Source: Burhinus oedicnemus
Lineage: Eukaryota; Chordata; Aves; Charadriiformes; Burhinidae
NCBI GenBank assembly: GCA_008921705.1
Contig: VFFE01006834.1
Span: forward strand, 771,293-835,292
Length of the DNA: 64,000 bases
Direction: 5' to 3'
The notes under the pieces are model-generated. The model had not been told where the DNA came from and made no database searches. It worked only from the letters and a program-made list of their open reading frames with translations. Made by a program: the position numbers and the translations under genes. How positions within the stretch are numbered: position 1 is the stretch's first letter; every line of letters starts with the position of its first letter. Shown in pieces: positions 39,219 through 50,435 of this stretch.

Positions 39219-40034
39219 CTACACACACATTCCACTTTTATAAGACCAATATAACACTTTCAAAAGTTTTATGAATTCCAGGATGTAACCAGAGTACTTG
39301 TTAGCCTGTTTTGAATAAGCCGTAGCGGCTTGGCCCCGAAGCTGCATAGTTAGCAAATCCCAGCTCTGTTTATGAGCAGTAGTTTTGACCAGGTCGTTGC
39401 GAATGGAGTATGAGCCATCTCCACACAGTCTCTCCACGGGTATGTCTGCCCAGTTCAACCTAGTTAAAATTTTAGGAGCAGTAAATGGGGAGATCATGAG
39501 TATGAGGTGACATTTTAATCTATATTTCCAGGCTCCTTGAATCCTGCATCCCCAGTTATCCTCTAAATGCTTTCCATAAGAGTACAACCGCGCAGCTGCC
39601 AGGACAGCAACAAGTTGGAACCTGCATCACATATCTATGGCAGGAGGTTATGGAAAGGGATCACAGGACAGTCTAATGCTGCCTTCCACGCTGGCGTCCA
39701 CAAATACTGCCACACCGCTAGAAATTATAATGCGATTTGAGAGTTGCACGTATGATGGTGGCAACGTCTCTTGCGAGGCACACAAATATTTTGGAGTTTT
39801 ATTTAAAGATTTGTAGGCACCAAGGAAAAAGAAATGTGTAGATGTTGAATGAAAGGTTGACCATTTACTGTGCAACACGAGAGTCAGGACAAGGTAACGC
39901 GAGGTTACTTGCTTTATTTTTTGCATGCCATGCTGTTGTTGGAGGAACTGCACAAGCTTTATGCATACTTCATTTGGAAGTTTGATGGGGGTGATGGTAT
40001 GCAGCACCCTATTGCAGCAGAATGAAGAGCTGTA
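39219..40034 (-). pseudogene. Unidentified decayed coding tract (about 270 codons, two stops)
   Basis: Reading the minus strand from just after a stop near 40037, one frame stays open for 129 codons, meets a stop at 39648-39650 and another seven codons on, then continues open in the same frame for about 138 more codons to 39219. In DNA this AT-rich, about 14 stops would be expected over that length, so descent from a real coding sequence is likely. The peptide is mixed polar and hydrophobic, with PSYVQLSNRIIISSGVAVFV and ADIPVERLCGDGSYSIRNDL as memorable segments. There is no signal peptide or clear transmembrane run. I do not recognise a family. Candidates are a retroelement or endogenous viral protein, or a processed pseudogene. 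Nothing here decides between them. Confidence 0.4.
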
Positions 40035-40426
40035 TTATAACTCATAGTTACTTTTCAGGAAATACTTAGCATTTTATCAATCCTTAAAACTAAACTTTAT
40101 CTGTTGAAAATTGCCTCATACTGTAACTTTTTCACTGAGAATTTGAGTCCATTATCTAATCAGAATATTAAGCAGTTAGTAGATATGAATTTAATGTCTG
40201 TAATGGTACTTTTAATTTTTAATGAAAAGGACGGGTAGCAGATCCTGCAGTGCAGAATTTCACAAAATGGTCACTACTCTTGTGTAGCTTCCACAGTTTT
40301 AGTATTTAAACAAAAGTATGGCGCTTTCGTCTTGTAGGGGCAAGTGTGTAGTATGGTTGAAGCTCTTTCAGTGCAGAGGGCCAGCAAAGAATCTAAGCAG
40401 CACTTAAATGTTCTTTCTGCCATAGT

Positions 40427-40711
40427 TCAGAGGTTGCATCTGTATTTAGGTAACGTGCAGGCTGTATGCTGCTCCTGTGGCACCGAGGAGAAATCCATCC
40501 AAATACAAATAGTCCATAAATGGCTTGTTGACAACTTTATTCCTTTCTGCCTCCTGGCCTGTAGAACAGTCTTTAATTCATTCAGCTTGTTTCTTTCATG
40601 TCTTGCCATCCATGTCTTCATTAGAGTTAAGAGGAAGAAATTCAATGATATTTTGCTTTGAGATAATCGGGTCTTTGGACATTTTGTCTTCTTACTTGCA
40701 AAGTGTGGCAC
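40427..40711 (-). pseudogene. Possible upstream fragment of the same decayed coding tract
   Basis: A 94-codon minus-strand open frame rich in Lys and Arg (for example KTWMARHERNKLNELKTVLQ, a potential helix). It lies upstream of the 39.2-40.0 kb tract on the same strand but in a different frame, with about 400 bp of AT-rich, stop-filled DNA between them. It may be part of the same dead element or a chance frame. No family was recognised. Confidence 0.2.
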
Positions 40712-40881
40712 TAAGGGTGTTAGACGGGGAATCTCAGTCCTCTTCTCCCAGACGCTTTCTTACGAGACTCTGCCTGCTTGGCAGTCTTTTCCTTCAGCCG
40801 AGAGAGGTACATCCTTTAGCAATTTGATCATTTCTGTAGAGCATCTTGAGACTCGCAGTCTGAGACTTTGATTGATTTCTG

Positions 40882-41097
40882 CTATTTGAGGTGGGCTGCA
40901 ATGATGAGACAAGAACCAACCTGATAAATGGTCGATCTGGTTACCATTGCATTGGCCACTCTCTGTAGCTGATGTTTAAGAGCAGTGAACTGTAATAATG
41001 TAGCCTGCAGATCACAAGGCCCCCAGATCATTACAACCAGATCTATATTTGACCAGCTAGAGCACCGTGTCCTAGCTAGCAATAGAAAGCATTTTGT
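40882..41097 (-). pseudogene. Possible 5' fragment of the same decayed coding tract
   Basis: About 71 minus-strand codons open between stops. The segment FTALKHQLQRVANAMVTRST looks helical, with heptad-like spacing, and a tryptophan-containing hydrophobic stretch (VVMIWGPCDLQATLL) comes before it. Coiled-coil segments of this style occur in retroviral transmembrane proteins, among many others, but the match is only in style. I have no family identification. Confidence 0.2.
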
Positions 41098-44000
41098 TTA
41101 ATCCATTTATATTGATGTAGCCAGAAGAATAAAGCATCTACAAGTATCCTGAGATTATTTGATATTCTAGAAGCAACCTCTTTCACAAGTTTATTTGTGT
41201 TTCAGTCACACAGAAGTGGATCCTAGCTGGGAGACAGAATTTTGTTACCCATAATAATTTTTTTTTTTTTTCCAAGCTCTTTGGGATGAGTTCTGTGATA
41301 ACTTTAGATTGGCTATAGCAGAATAGGACTAGAGACTCAAACACTGCCAATACTAATCAATGTGAAAGTGGTGTTTTCTTTTTTTTCTTTTCTTTTCTTT
41401 TTTAAACTGTGTATAATCAACAGCTCCCTGCATTAAACTTTCTGATCTGAGACAATCTATGTAGATTTTTACATGCCTTAACTTCAGCATTGCTGGCACA
41501 TGATGATGTGGTATTTCATTCATTAATGTCCTACTTTTTTCTTAGCCATTTCCTCAACAACGATACCAACCTATTATAAGAATGATAAGAAAAGCAGAAA
41601 TAAAATAAAATAATCTTCTAAATGTATCTTCAGATCAAATAAAAAGGGTAGGCATTAACTATGGAAGATAAAGAATGCTTCCTTTTTGAATACTAGGTGT
41701 TTGGGGCATGTGTCATCTTTTTGTTCGGTTTGTGAAGCAGCTAATGTAGTAAGAGTCCCTATCCATAGACAGGGTTCACAGGTCCAATCCCAGGATAAAG
41801 AATAAATAGTAGAAGTAATGTGGCATTTAGGATCTAAGCAGCTGTTGAGCTCTGACAGATCTCTCAACCTTCTTAGGGTGCCATTTGGGTTAGATTTAGT
41901 ATAAATGCAGAGATGCACACGTGAAATTTCTTGTAATATTCAGGACTCACATACTTCTGTTGTTACCCTTAAAAACAAATAGATGGAAAAACAATAATTT
42001 TATTTGATTGGGATTTTCCTTTTAAATAACTGTATTTCATAACTAGACGTACCTTTGGCAGAGTTTGTTGAAGGTAAGGAATTTATGTCAAGGCTCCTAA
42101 TCTCCATTCCCTCCCCTTTCCTCCCCGAGAAAACCTCCGAACAAATACAAAATCAAAAACTCCAAACCTTTTACTCTGTAGCTCCCAGTGTCTAAAAAGA
42201 AACAATGGTCTTAAGGAATGAGATCCTAAAAGAAAACAGTCCAATAACTCTTCCCTAACTCAGTTCACTTCTTCAGCCACTGTCAATTACTCATATGAAA
42301 ACCAATTTTAAGTGTATTCTTCAAGGTTAAATTCCCCTGAAGCTTGTGGACTGCTGCCAGGGGCTGTGAACCCTTCATGCAGGTCACCCGGTATCTGAAT
42401 CTTCTGTTGCAAATCACTGCTCTCCCCATTACTCCTTTGGCATGTACCTGATTTGGTTGACATTTCCATAATTAATTTATAACGGCAATAACCCTGAGAT
42501 AAGCCTATTTATAGATTTGTGCAAGCTGTATAAGACTATAGATAAAATCTTGGTTCATTAACATATTTAAAGTACTTGGGAGACTTTTGCCTGATAGTGT
42601 AGTTGGTGTGATTATCAAATTATACGACGAAAAGCTCAAGTGTTTAATGTGCATTCAGTGCCTATAAGATGGTTTCCACTTGAGATCACAAGGGTAATTC
42701 AGGGTACAGAAATGCCGTCCTGTCTGTTGACCCAAGTAGCTCTGTATACTGCCATGCATTGTAGAGTTTGGGAAGGCACTCTCTCTTTTTCAGGTATTTC
42801 CTTTCAGTACATTTATAAACTCTTTGCATCCAATTCTCTGCAGTTATTTCCTTCTGTCATTGACATCAGTGCAAAGTCAAGGGTAAAATAGTGCCAAATC
42901 AGAAATACACTCACTCAGCTCTCCCAAGTGTAGAAGTTATTTTATGGTTTGCATGCAAGAAAGAATTTGATTGTATGCATTTTATCTCTAAATCATCTAC
43001 AATATCTAACGTTTTTTGTAACACAGAATGGGATTGTCTTTCCAAAAGTCACAGACAATCTGCATATGAAAGAACGGTTTATCTCTGTCTGCACTGTGCA
43101 TGTTGGAACTTCCGAGAGCACGCAAGTAGGCTGAATTAGACAGAACAAATAAAGGCTATGGCAACAGTACGGAAATGATGGGCAGTGAAAAAATACTCAG
43201 TTTGTGAGTTAAGATAAAGAATAGAGAGGGCAAAATAAGTGAGGTGAGTATTGCCTTTTTAAAAATAGGACACAATTTCTGTCATGGCTCAATACTGAAA
43301 TACACCCTGGTGAGTTCCTCCTGACAAAGACATTCCTAAGATGTTTTATCACAAACAAAAGTCTTGCAAGAAGACTTCAGTTTCTCAAGAGGCTGTACTG
43401 AAATGGAGATAAGAGCACCTTGCATCTTCCCGGGTGAGGAACAGGCTGGTGCCTCTTGACTGGTTGCACTCGATGCTACTGACGCTGTGCGATGTGCTCG
43501 CGGTGACTGATGGAGAGTCATCTTCTGTCCATCTGCACAGGTAATTGCAAATCTGCAGTTGGCTGTGCGGCAGAGTTGTGCTTGTTACAGACCTTAAGAT
43601 ATTTAATTTGTAAACACTTAATAAAGCATAGCCTACAGTAGCTTGGCTAGTCTTATCTGTCAACCAAATCAAAATCAATATGTCCCTGGGGTATAAGCTA
43701 TGATTGTCTGGGCTGCGGAGTCTAATAGGATTAAGTGTTTGGGACCCTATCTAACATTACAGTCCACAGTCCTAGTTAGAGAAAGTTAAAGACCAGCTTG
43801 CCACTGTAGCAGGCATGATTGCTTAGGGGTCTGAAAAATCATTAAAGCTTGTCCTCTTAAACGTTGATTGTTCCCTAGTGATTTATTGACAAAACACAAA
43901 AAGTGCTCTATACTGCACTCTAATTATATGTATGAGGCTAGGAAATCTCATGGGAAATTAAATAAAATTTACAGCTTGATGGTTTTATGCTCTTGGGAGA

Positions 44001-45049
44001 CATACCTTCTTAATAAGATCTTATAGCTGGGAATATTTATGAGGTTAAAATCTGTGGGCCTGAGCAAAGACCTAACCTTCTCAAAAGGAGGGGCCTGTGC
44101 TTTTTTTCTTTCAGTAAATAACTTCAGTGAAAAGCAAGGTATGCAAAAATTATCATAAGGGGATATAGTGTGAATTACCAAGTCGTTATTTTCAATACCT
44201 GTCGATAGGTGGTACTTCAGAGGTAGAGAATGAAGCAGGGCAGCTGCACGCCCTTTCTGACGTCGTGAAATTGGTGCGTGTCCGTGTGCAGCCAGGTATC
44301 TGGGACGTGCCTGATGCGGCCGTGTGAGCTCACTCAGAAGCTGTGAAGCCAATTAACTGCGGGCAGTCTAAGGCTTCCTAGCTGGCAAAGTTGTGAAAGT
44401 GATTTAGAGATGTGTATGTGTATACTGCTATGTGTAGGTTTCTCCTGTGAGTAAAATAATTCCAAATACAGAGAGACTCCAGACTTGTTACGCCCAAACC
44501 TGCAGATCTGCAGCCTGAGCCGTTCTTAACGAAACTCGGGAGCCCAAAGCCCTTGGGCATGTGTAAAATATCATCTCGATATTGGGAAATGGTCAGATAT
44601 TTCTTCTGATTGCTTATGTTATTGGACATTTTATTTTAAATTGTTATTTTGAAGCTGAATGGGGCTAAGTGAGAGGAGGACATCAGTGTGGCGATAATAG
44701 TGTCACCAAACTCCCTCATACGTGGATGCTAAATTTGTACAGGTTTAGCTGTATAAATAAAAGCAACGTGTCCTTTTCTCACGTGGTAGAGCAATTATGG
44801 GATAACAGAATTAGAGTCAAAAGTGGTAACAAAATTGGTCAATCCCTTGTGAAGTTTTGAATCTTTTATTAAGTGGGACCCTTTGGAAGTTGGCCTAGCA
44901 GTAAAAACAAGAACACTTTCCTCGTGACTCTTCGACGTAAAGGATAATTAATATAAAGGACAATTCTCTCTAGGCCCCGAAGCAGTTTTTGATTAAGGCA
45001 CTTAACCGTGGCTTTGGAGAATTAGGTGCACCACTTCATTTTGATGTAG

Positions 45050-45140
45050 AGCAGCTTTGTTATCTTGGGCAAAGAATCGCGTCTCTCCGTGCCTCAGTTT
45101 CCGTTTATAGATAGGATTGTGATACTTCCTTTGTCTCTCT
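45050..45140 (+). mobile_element. MIR-like SINE (forward)
   Basis: The core ttatcttgggcaaagaatcg followed by tctctccgtgcctcagtttc, then a tagataggattgtgatactt block, follows the MIR core (cttgggcaagtcacttaac, ctctgtgcctcagtttcc, aaaatggggataatgatac) in order and spacing. The 18-bp gtgcctcagtttcc region is nearly unchanged. The ends of the element are unclear. Confidence 0.75.
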
Positions 45141-45449
45141 CTTCTGTTCATACTGTGTTCTGTTTGAGGCAAGGACGCTATGCCAGGCTCCGGCACACGG
45201 GCTCTCAGCAGGGGACTCTATCTGTTATTGTTGTCACAGCCACAACATGGGGGTTATCCTTTATCTCTGTAACTTCTGAATGTCTACAGTGATAACTCTC
45301 ACCAACTTCTCCCTGTCGTCATCCTCCTCTTGTTCCACAATGAAAACGGAAACAGCTTAATTAGAATATGTTTGACAGGGTTCCACGAAGAAAAGATGTA
45401 CGCTCTCCCGGTTGCACGAGTCAATTGTGATTTGGTTGCTAATTTAATT

Positions 45450-45466
45450 AAAAAAAAAAAAAAAAA
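45450..45466. repeat. A tract (17 bases)
   Basis: A simple A run in intron, about 0.3 kb downstream of the MIR-like element. No retrocopy body precedes it. Confidence 0.85.
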
Positions 45467-45980
45467 GTCTTTCCTGGTGCCCTTTTGTGCCTTATGTTTA
45501 AAAAGGCAAGGGGAGGACGGAGCGGGGAGAGGAAGCGTGTCGGCTCCCCTCCTGTCTGAGAGATGGTGCCTGGTAATCCATGCTCTGGCCTCCGGTTTCT
45601 CATCTCACTTACCTGGTGCGAATCAAAGGTAGCTCCATTAAAATGTATGAAAATAACTTTGATGCAAAACACCTTGACGTTAAATGGAAGGAGAATAAGC
45701 CTCTGTATATTAGCTACTCCTTCCCCCAAATCCTTCTAAATTCAGCAGGGAATGTGAATCAGATTTGTGTTCCTATAAGGCTGCCTTTTCACGTAATATT
45801 TCCAATCATTTATCTAGCAGACTTGCCTAATTCTTTATCCCCCTGTCCCCCACTCCTCCTCCCCACATGCACACACCTTATTTTTGCCCTTCTGCACACA
45901 ATGAAATGTCTGATCAGTTCAGAGAGAGCTTAGAAAGCCTGTGCCTGGGATGAAGGAGAAATTTATTAGTGAAAGACAAG

Positions 45981-46001
45981 ACTCCCTGATAATCAGGGAG
46001 T
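45981..46001. repeat. Perfect 21-bp palindrome (10-bp arms, one-base centre)
   Basis: actccctgat and atcagggagt flank a single a. A further half-copy, atccctgatt, follows at 46008-46017. It could be a dimeric protein site or a relic of a palindromic repeat. Confidence 0.85.
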
Positions 46002-47794
46002 ATTGAAATCCCTGATTTAATTTGAATATGGTACGGAGCATGTCTCTTCCTGCCTTCATTACTGGAAAGTCTGTGCCTGATAATGTATCTTTTTACTTAA
46101 GGATATTATGCTGGGGAAAAAATGCTTGATGGGCCACTCTAGCAGAGGTGAAAAGGTTTTGGTATGTTTTAATAAAGATGGATATCACTAAGAATGTTTG
46201 AAATATGTGGAAGTAAGATTTGTTACAAGTTACAAATCAAAGCCTAAAAATGTCACTTATCTCCTAATGATACTTCTACACAGATTATTAATTTCATTTT
46301 AGGAGACCAATGAATGTTACATTTTTATGACATTGATTAAATGTCTCACTGCTGTCCCCCCATCCATCCTTTTCATTTTCAAAAATCCATATCCGACTTT
46401 AACAAAACCCAGCTCATAAATTTGTGTTTTACTGCTCACCAAAGCAGAGTTGGATAGCAATCCGCCTGCTAACTTTGTATTTGCACCCCTCTTATCTCAA
46501 AGAATCACTGGTCTAGCTTTCTTTTTTTCCTATACGAACAGTATTTCAGATGTGAAACATGTTTTTCAATATTCGCTCGCTATCTAACATCTAGAAATGT
46601 GTTTCGGCGTAGACAGCGCGGCTAGCTCCACCAGGACTTTCAGAAGGGGGCACAGGAGGTGCTGCTCGGTGACTCCAGGAAAAGGTCTTGAAGAGAAAGG
46701 TTTAGGTTGCTCCTGCATCTCCCCGTGGGAGCTGCACCTCCAGCTCTCCGGGTGCAGGTGGGATGCACCCTGCAAGAGAAGCGAATGTATAAAAATCCCT
46801 CCCTTCACTGGCTGATTTGCCTCTTTCCTCTATGTGCGTTGGCTGACATTTAGGCAAATTCCATAAGGTGCCAGACCTATAAAGACATTTATTACTTTTT
46901 TGTTCTCCTGCAGACTTACTCTTGTAATAGCGTTTGAAGTTGTGTGAGGGAGAGGGACAGGAATTTCCCCTCCCTTCCCTGCACTCGCTCCCGGTCTCCT
47001 CGCCCACCCGCATGACAGCTCTGCCGCTGGCCTCGCCGCTGCCCTGTTTGTAGTCTCCTGATCTCAGATGGGTAAAAAAAAAATGACAAGGAAAACAAAT
47101 TAAGCTCGGCTCCAATGAGAAGGGAGGAGAGCCTTCGTCTTAGCTGTCCCTAACTTCTGCTATGCAGTGGGATTTGATATCTTGAACGCTATTGCGCCAC
47201 TGGGAACAAAGTCAAATTAGCAACAGTTCACATCCAATACACAAAACCTAAAGAGAGCGGCAGTGTTCAAAGAGTGTCTAATTGATATTGATTTTAACCT
47301 GCTCGTCTTAAATGTTGCTTCTCTCTCTGAAAGGAGTTACTCAGCTGCCAGGCTGCGTGTCCCTCAGGGCTGGGTGCGAGCGGGGGCTGCGGTGCTGGGC
47401 CACCCCTCCATGTTGGGGCTCTTGGGCAGCCGCAGCTGGAGGTGGAGGTAGGCGGAGGATTGTCACACCAGGTTTCGCTCTCTGGTTTTCTTAGGGTGCT
47501 GTCTTCGTTAGGGGTGATCACAGCTTTGGGCATGTGACGTACTACCCAGCCGCGGCTGCTGTTGTGGAAGGAGCACAGTGCCAAGTCCCAGAACTCGCAA
47601 CTGGACCCAGACTGTCCAACCAATTCACCTCCCCAGTAGACGTCTCCCTTGGAGATGTTGCCTTTAGAGACAGCTCAAATAACCTGAAGTGGTGGGCACT
47701 AAGCAGCTCCCCACAGGCCGGATTGTAGGAAAGGGCCAAGCGTGTGGAGCCCTCTGTCAGCCCCATGGCCACCTGAGGTCCTCAGGGCTGTCCT

Positions 47795-47875
47795 GACGTC
47801 CCGCAGCTCGACGCCGCCGGCGCCCGCGGGGAGAGGATTTCTGCCTGCGGGGAGGACGTGGCAGCGCACACCGTC
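47795..47875. other. CpG-dense patch (about 80 bp)
   Basis: Around a dozen CpG dinucleotides in 80 bases, including gacgccgccggcgcccgcgg, within otherwise CpG-poor intron. It is too short for a classic CpG island. It might be an enhancer core or a GC-biased patch. No transcript evidence can be read from sequence. Confidence 0.5.
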
Positions 47876-48079
47876 TCTGTGGTCCCTTTTCCCCTCCTCC
47901 CTCTTCTCTCACGTCGCACGCTCAGACACATGGGATGTTTCGTAAAGAAAAAATATGGCGTGTTTACAGAGAGAAATTTCAAGAAGTGTTAATTTAATAT
48001 GCTAAAGTGTTCCCTTCAGCATTTTACCTTTGTTGTTGTTTTCACAAAACAGCCAAGACTAAATAATGAGCCCAGAGCT

Positions 48080-48240
48080 GTGCCCTTTGGTAGTGTGATA
48101 CCTCATTACCCACGAGCGGCCTCCATCTGCCCTCATGGCTGCACAGGGAGCCATTACGATTATGATGGAAATCTCAGAAGCCATTACCAAGATGCAACAG
48201 AGGGCCTACTGCAGACAGCCTAATGGACTAATTTGTAATT
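48080..48240. promoter_or_regulatory. Candidate conserved non-coding element
   Basis: A repeat-free stretch with balanced composition and homeodomain-like motifs (cattacc, cattacg, ctaatgg, ctaattt, gtaattg). The recurring gccattac occurs twice, 35 bp apart (48151 and 48180). Weak evidence by itself. Confidence 0.25.
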
Positions 48241-50254
48241 GGGAGAGGGAAATGACTTAGCGAGCTCAGGCTTGGTTTTGATGAGTGTGGAAGTGCACAT
48301 GCTAAATGTGATAAATGAACAGGAATGCTTGTTTGCGCAGTGGGTTTTACAAGGCCCTCAATCTCTCCTGGGGATTGGAGGCGTGCTGACAAGTCTTGAG
48401 AAGCGAGGAGGAAAGGGCTCAGGGGAGGCGAGGAAGATGCAAAGAGAGTAGCTAAGGATAAATCGGTGAGGAAAACTAATGGCAATAAAAACCCAAGGAA
48501 ATGGCTGTGGCTGCCAGGAAAGCAGTAATTAGGATGCTTTTTGCGTGCATATCTTTAGCCATTAAAATCGAAAATGAGAGTGCACCATGGCATTTGTAAA
48601 GTTAAAAAAGAAGAAACGAAAATCCCACATAGAATAAAAGGCAAGCAGTGTTTTAAAACTGCGGCTTCTATCAAAAAGCGCAGCCGGGCTTGTGATCAAG
48701 CCCATTTGTTCAGCGCAGAGCGGTTAGGTACCGCTGGTGGGACAGATGAAGGGACTCCACCGCTGCTGATCTTTCCCAAAGCTGGGCCTTAAGAGAGAGG
48801 TTCGACTGCTGCTGCCGCACAGCGTGAACATCCTGCGGCGCTCTGTGCCAGCGGCGTTGTCCTTGCAGCACACAAAGTTAGAGAGAGATTCAAGCGTAAC
48901 CCTCCCCGAGCAGATCAGAGGACATCATTGAGTCCGTCCCTCTCCCAGCATCGTGGAATCTGGTTCTGAGTGGTGACCGAGCTGTATGGAGACTTAGGTT
49001 GCGCTGGCTTGAGTTTTGCAGTCTGTGGGAGACATCATGGCAATACATCTCCCTGGGTCTCTCCTTAAAAATGGGGTTTGTCTGGAAGAACCTTTGGAGT
49101 TTTTTGTGCTCAGTGTGTGACGGTACCGCCACGCAATGGTGCCCGCATCGCCTCGAGTTTCATGCAGGATCTCTGAATCGTAAAGGCTGCCTCGAATACC
49201 ATGCGTGCATGGATTCAGACTGCATCCGGCCCAGATGTTTGGTTTCCTCCTGGGGTTTCAGTTTATACCAGGCCAGGATTCACACCCGTCACTCTTAAAT
49301 TTGTTCTTAGGTGAATTTTGTAAGGCTCTTCACCTTTTCCCATGTTTAGAGTTCATTTCTTTCCGTTTTAACGTTCTTTGCCTATTTGAGGCATATAATA
49401 GGGGAGAGTGGTGTGAGCACCTCTGCGTGGCGGTGCTTTCAGAGGGTGGCACTCATTTTCTTCCCAGGGGATGGCCCTCGGCCATTTAAGCCTTTACAAA
49501 TCACCACCACCATTTAAAAATACGTAATGTGCATAGATAACCAAAGAAAATGTGAAGTAAAAGTACACGGGTTAGAAGCATCCAATAAAGAAACACATAT
49601 GCGGTGGAAATACCCTACGTCAGGTCCAACGATCTGATTTTATTTGTTGCTTTGTCACCTACTGAGAGAAGCCCCAGGATCCCTCAGGCTCGCTGGACAT
49701 TGCAACGCAGCTAATGAATACATGACAATAACTTTTGCATTTTTAGTCAAATTGCACAGGATTTTTTTTTCCTTCCTTTTTTCTTCTGTTTTCTCCCTGA
49801 GAACACGTAATGTAACATTATTGCTAGGCAAGGAATCATTTATGGCATAAAGTTGCCTTGCTTTAAGACACTAAAGGTACAAACCGTTATCCGTTATGAG
49901 CTATAGACTTTCTCAGTTTACATACATTTATCATATTGAAGGGCAGATAATGGGCTGCCATTGTTTCTGGCACAGAGAATATAAATAAAGCTAACTGCCA
50001 TTCAGCGGGCCGAATTTATGTATTTATTTTTTCGTTTGTTATGTTTGTTTATTTGTTATTCTTGTTTGCAGACCAGCCAGGATGTAATGAGGAAAAACAA
50101 GAGTGGAACTTTTGTTCTTCCAGCCTGTCAGTACCATGGTTATCTCATGGAGTAAAGTCCGGCTTTATGAATGTTTGCGTTTGTGGCTGATCGCTCATGA
50201 TGTGAGCGGTGTGTTTTGACGAGGGCGGCAGCACGTGACGCCAGAGTGCTATCC

Positions 50255-50435
50255 GTGGCTTCCTGACCCTAAGCAAATCATTTAATCTCTGACCATCTCT
50301 TGACAGAGTTTACAGTTCCATGTGTAAATAGGGTATGTTAACATTGTCCTGCTTGGAAGTCTGTCATGAGGCTTTAATTCATCAATATTTGTGAAACACT
50401 TTGAGCCGCCATATAAATACAGGTCATTAATATAT
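50255..50435 (+). mobile_element. MIR-like amniote SINE (forward, near full length)
   Basis: It begins cttcctgaccctaagcaaat, then catttaatctctgacc, a tgtgtaaatagggtatgtta block, and finally gtgaaacactttgagccgcc with atataaatacaggtcatta. This is the order seen in amniote MIR-family SINEs, including the tail in which aaagtgctttgaga precedes a tataaa-containing end. Roughly 180 bp survive, more than at the other MIR-like copies here. Confidence 0.7.
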
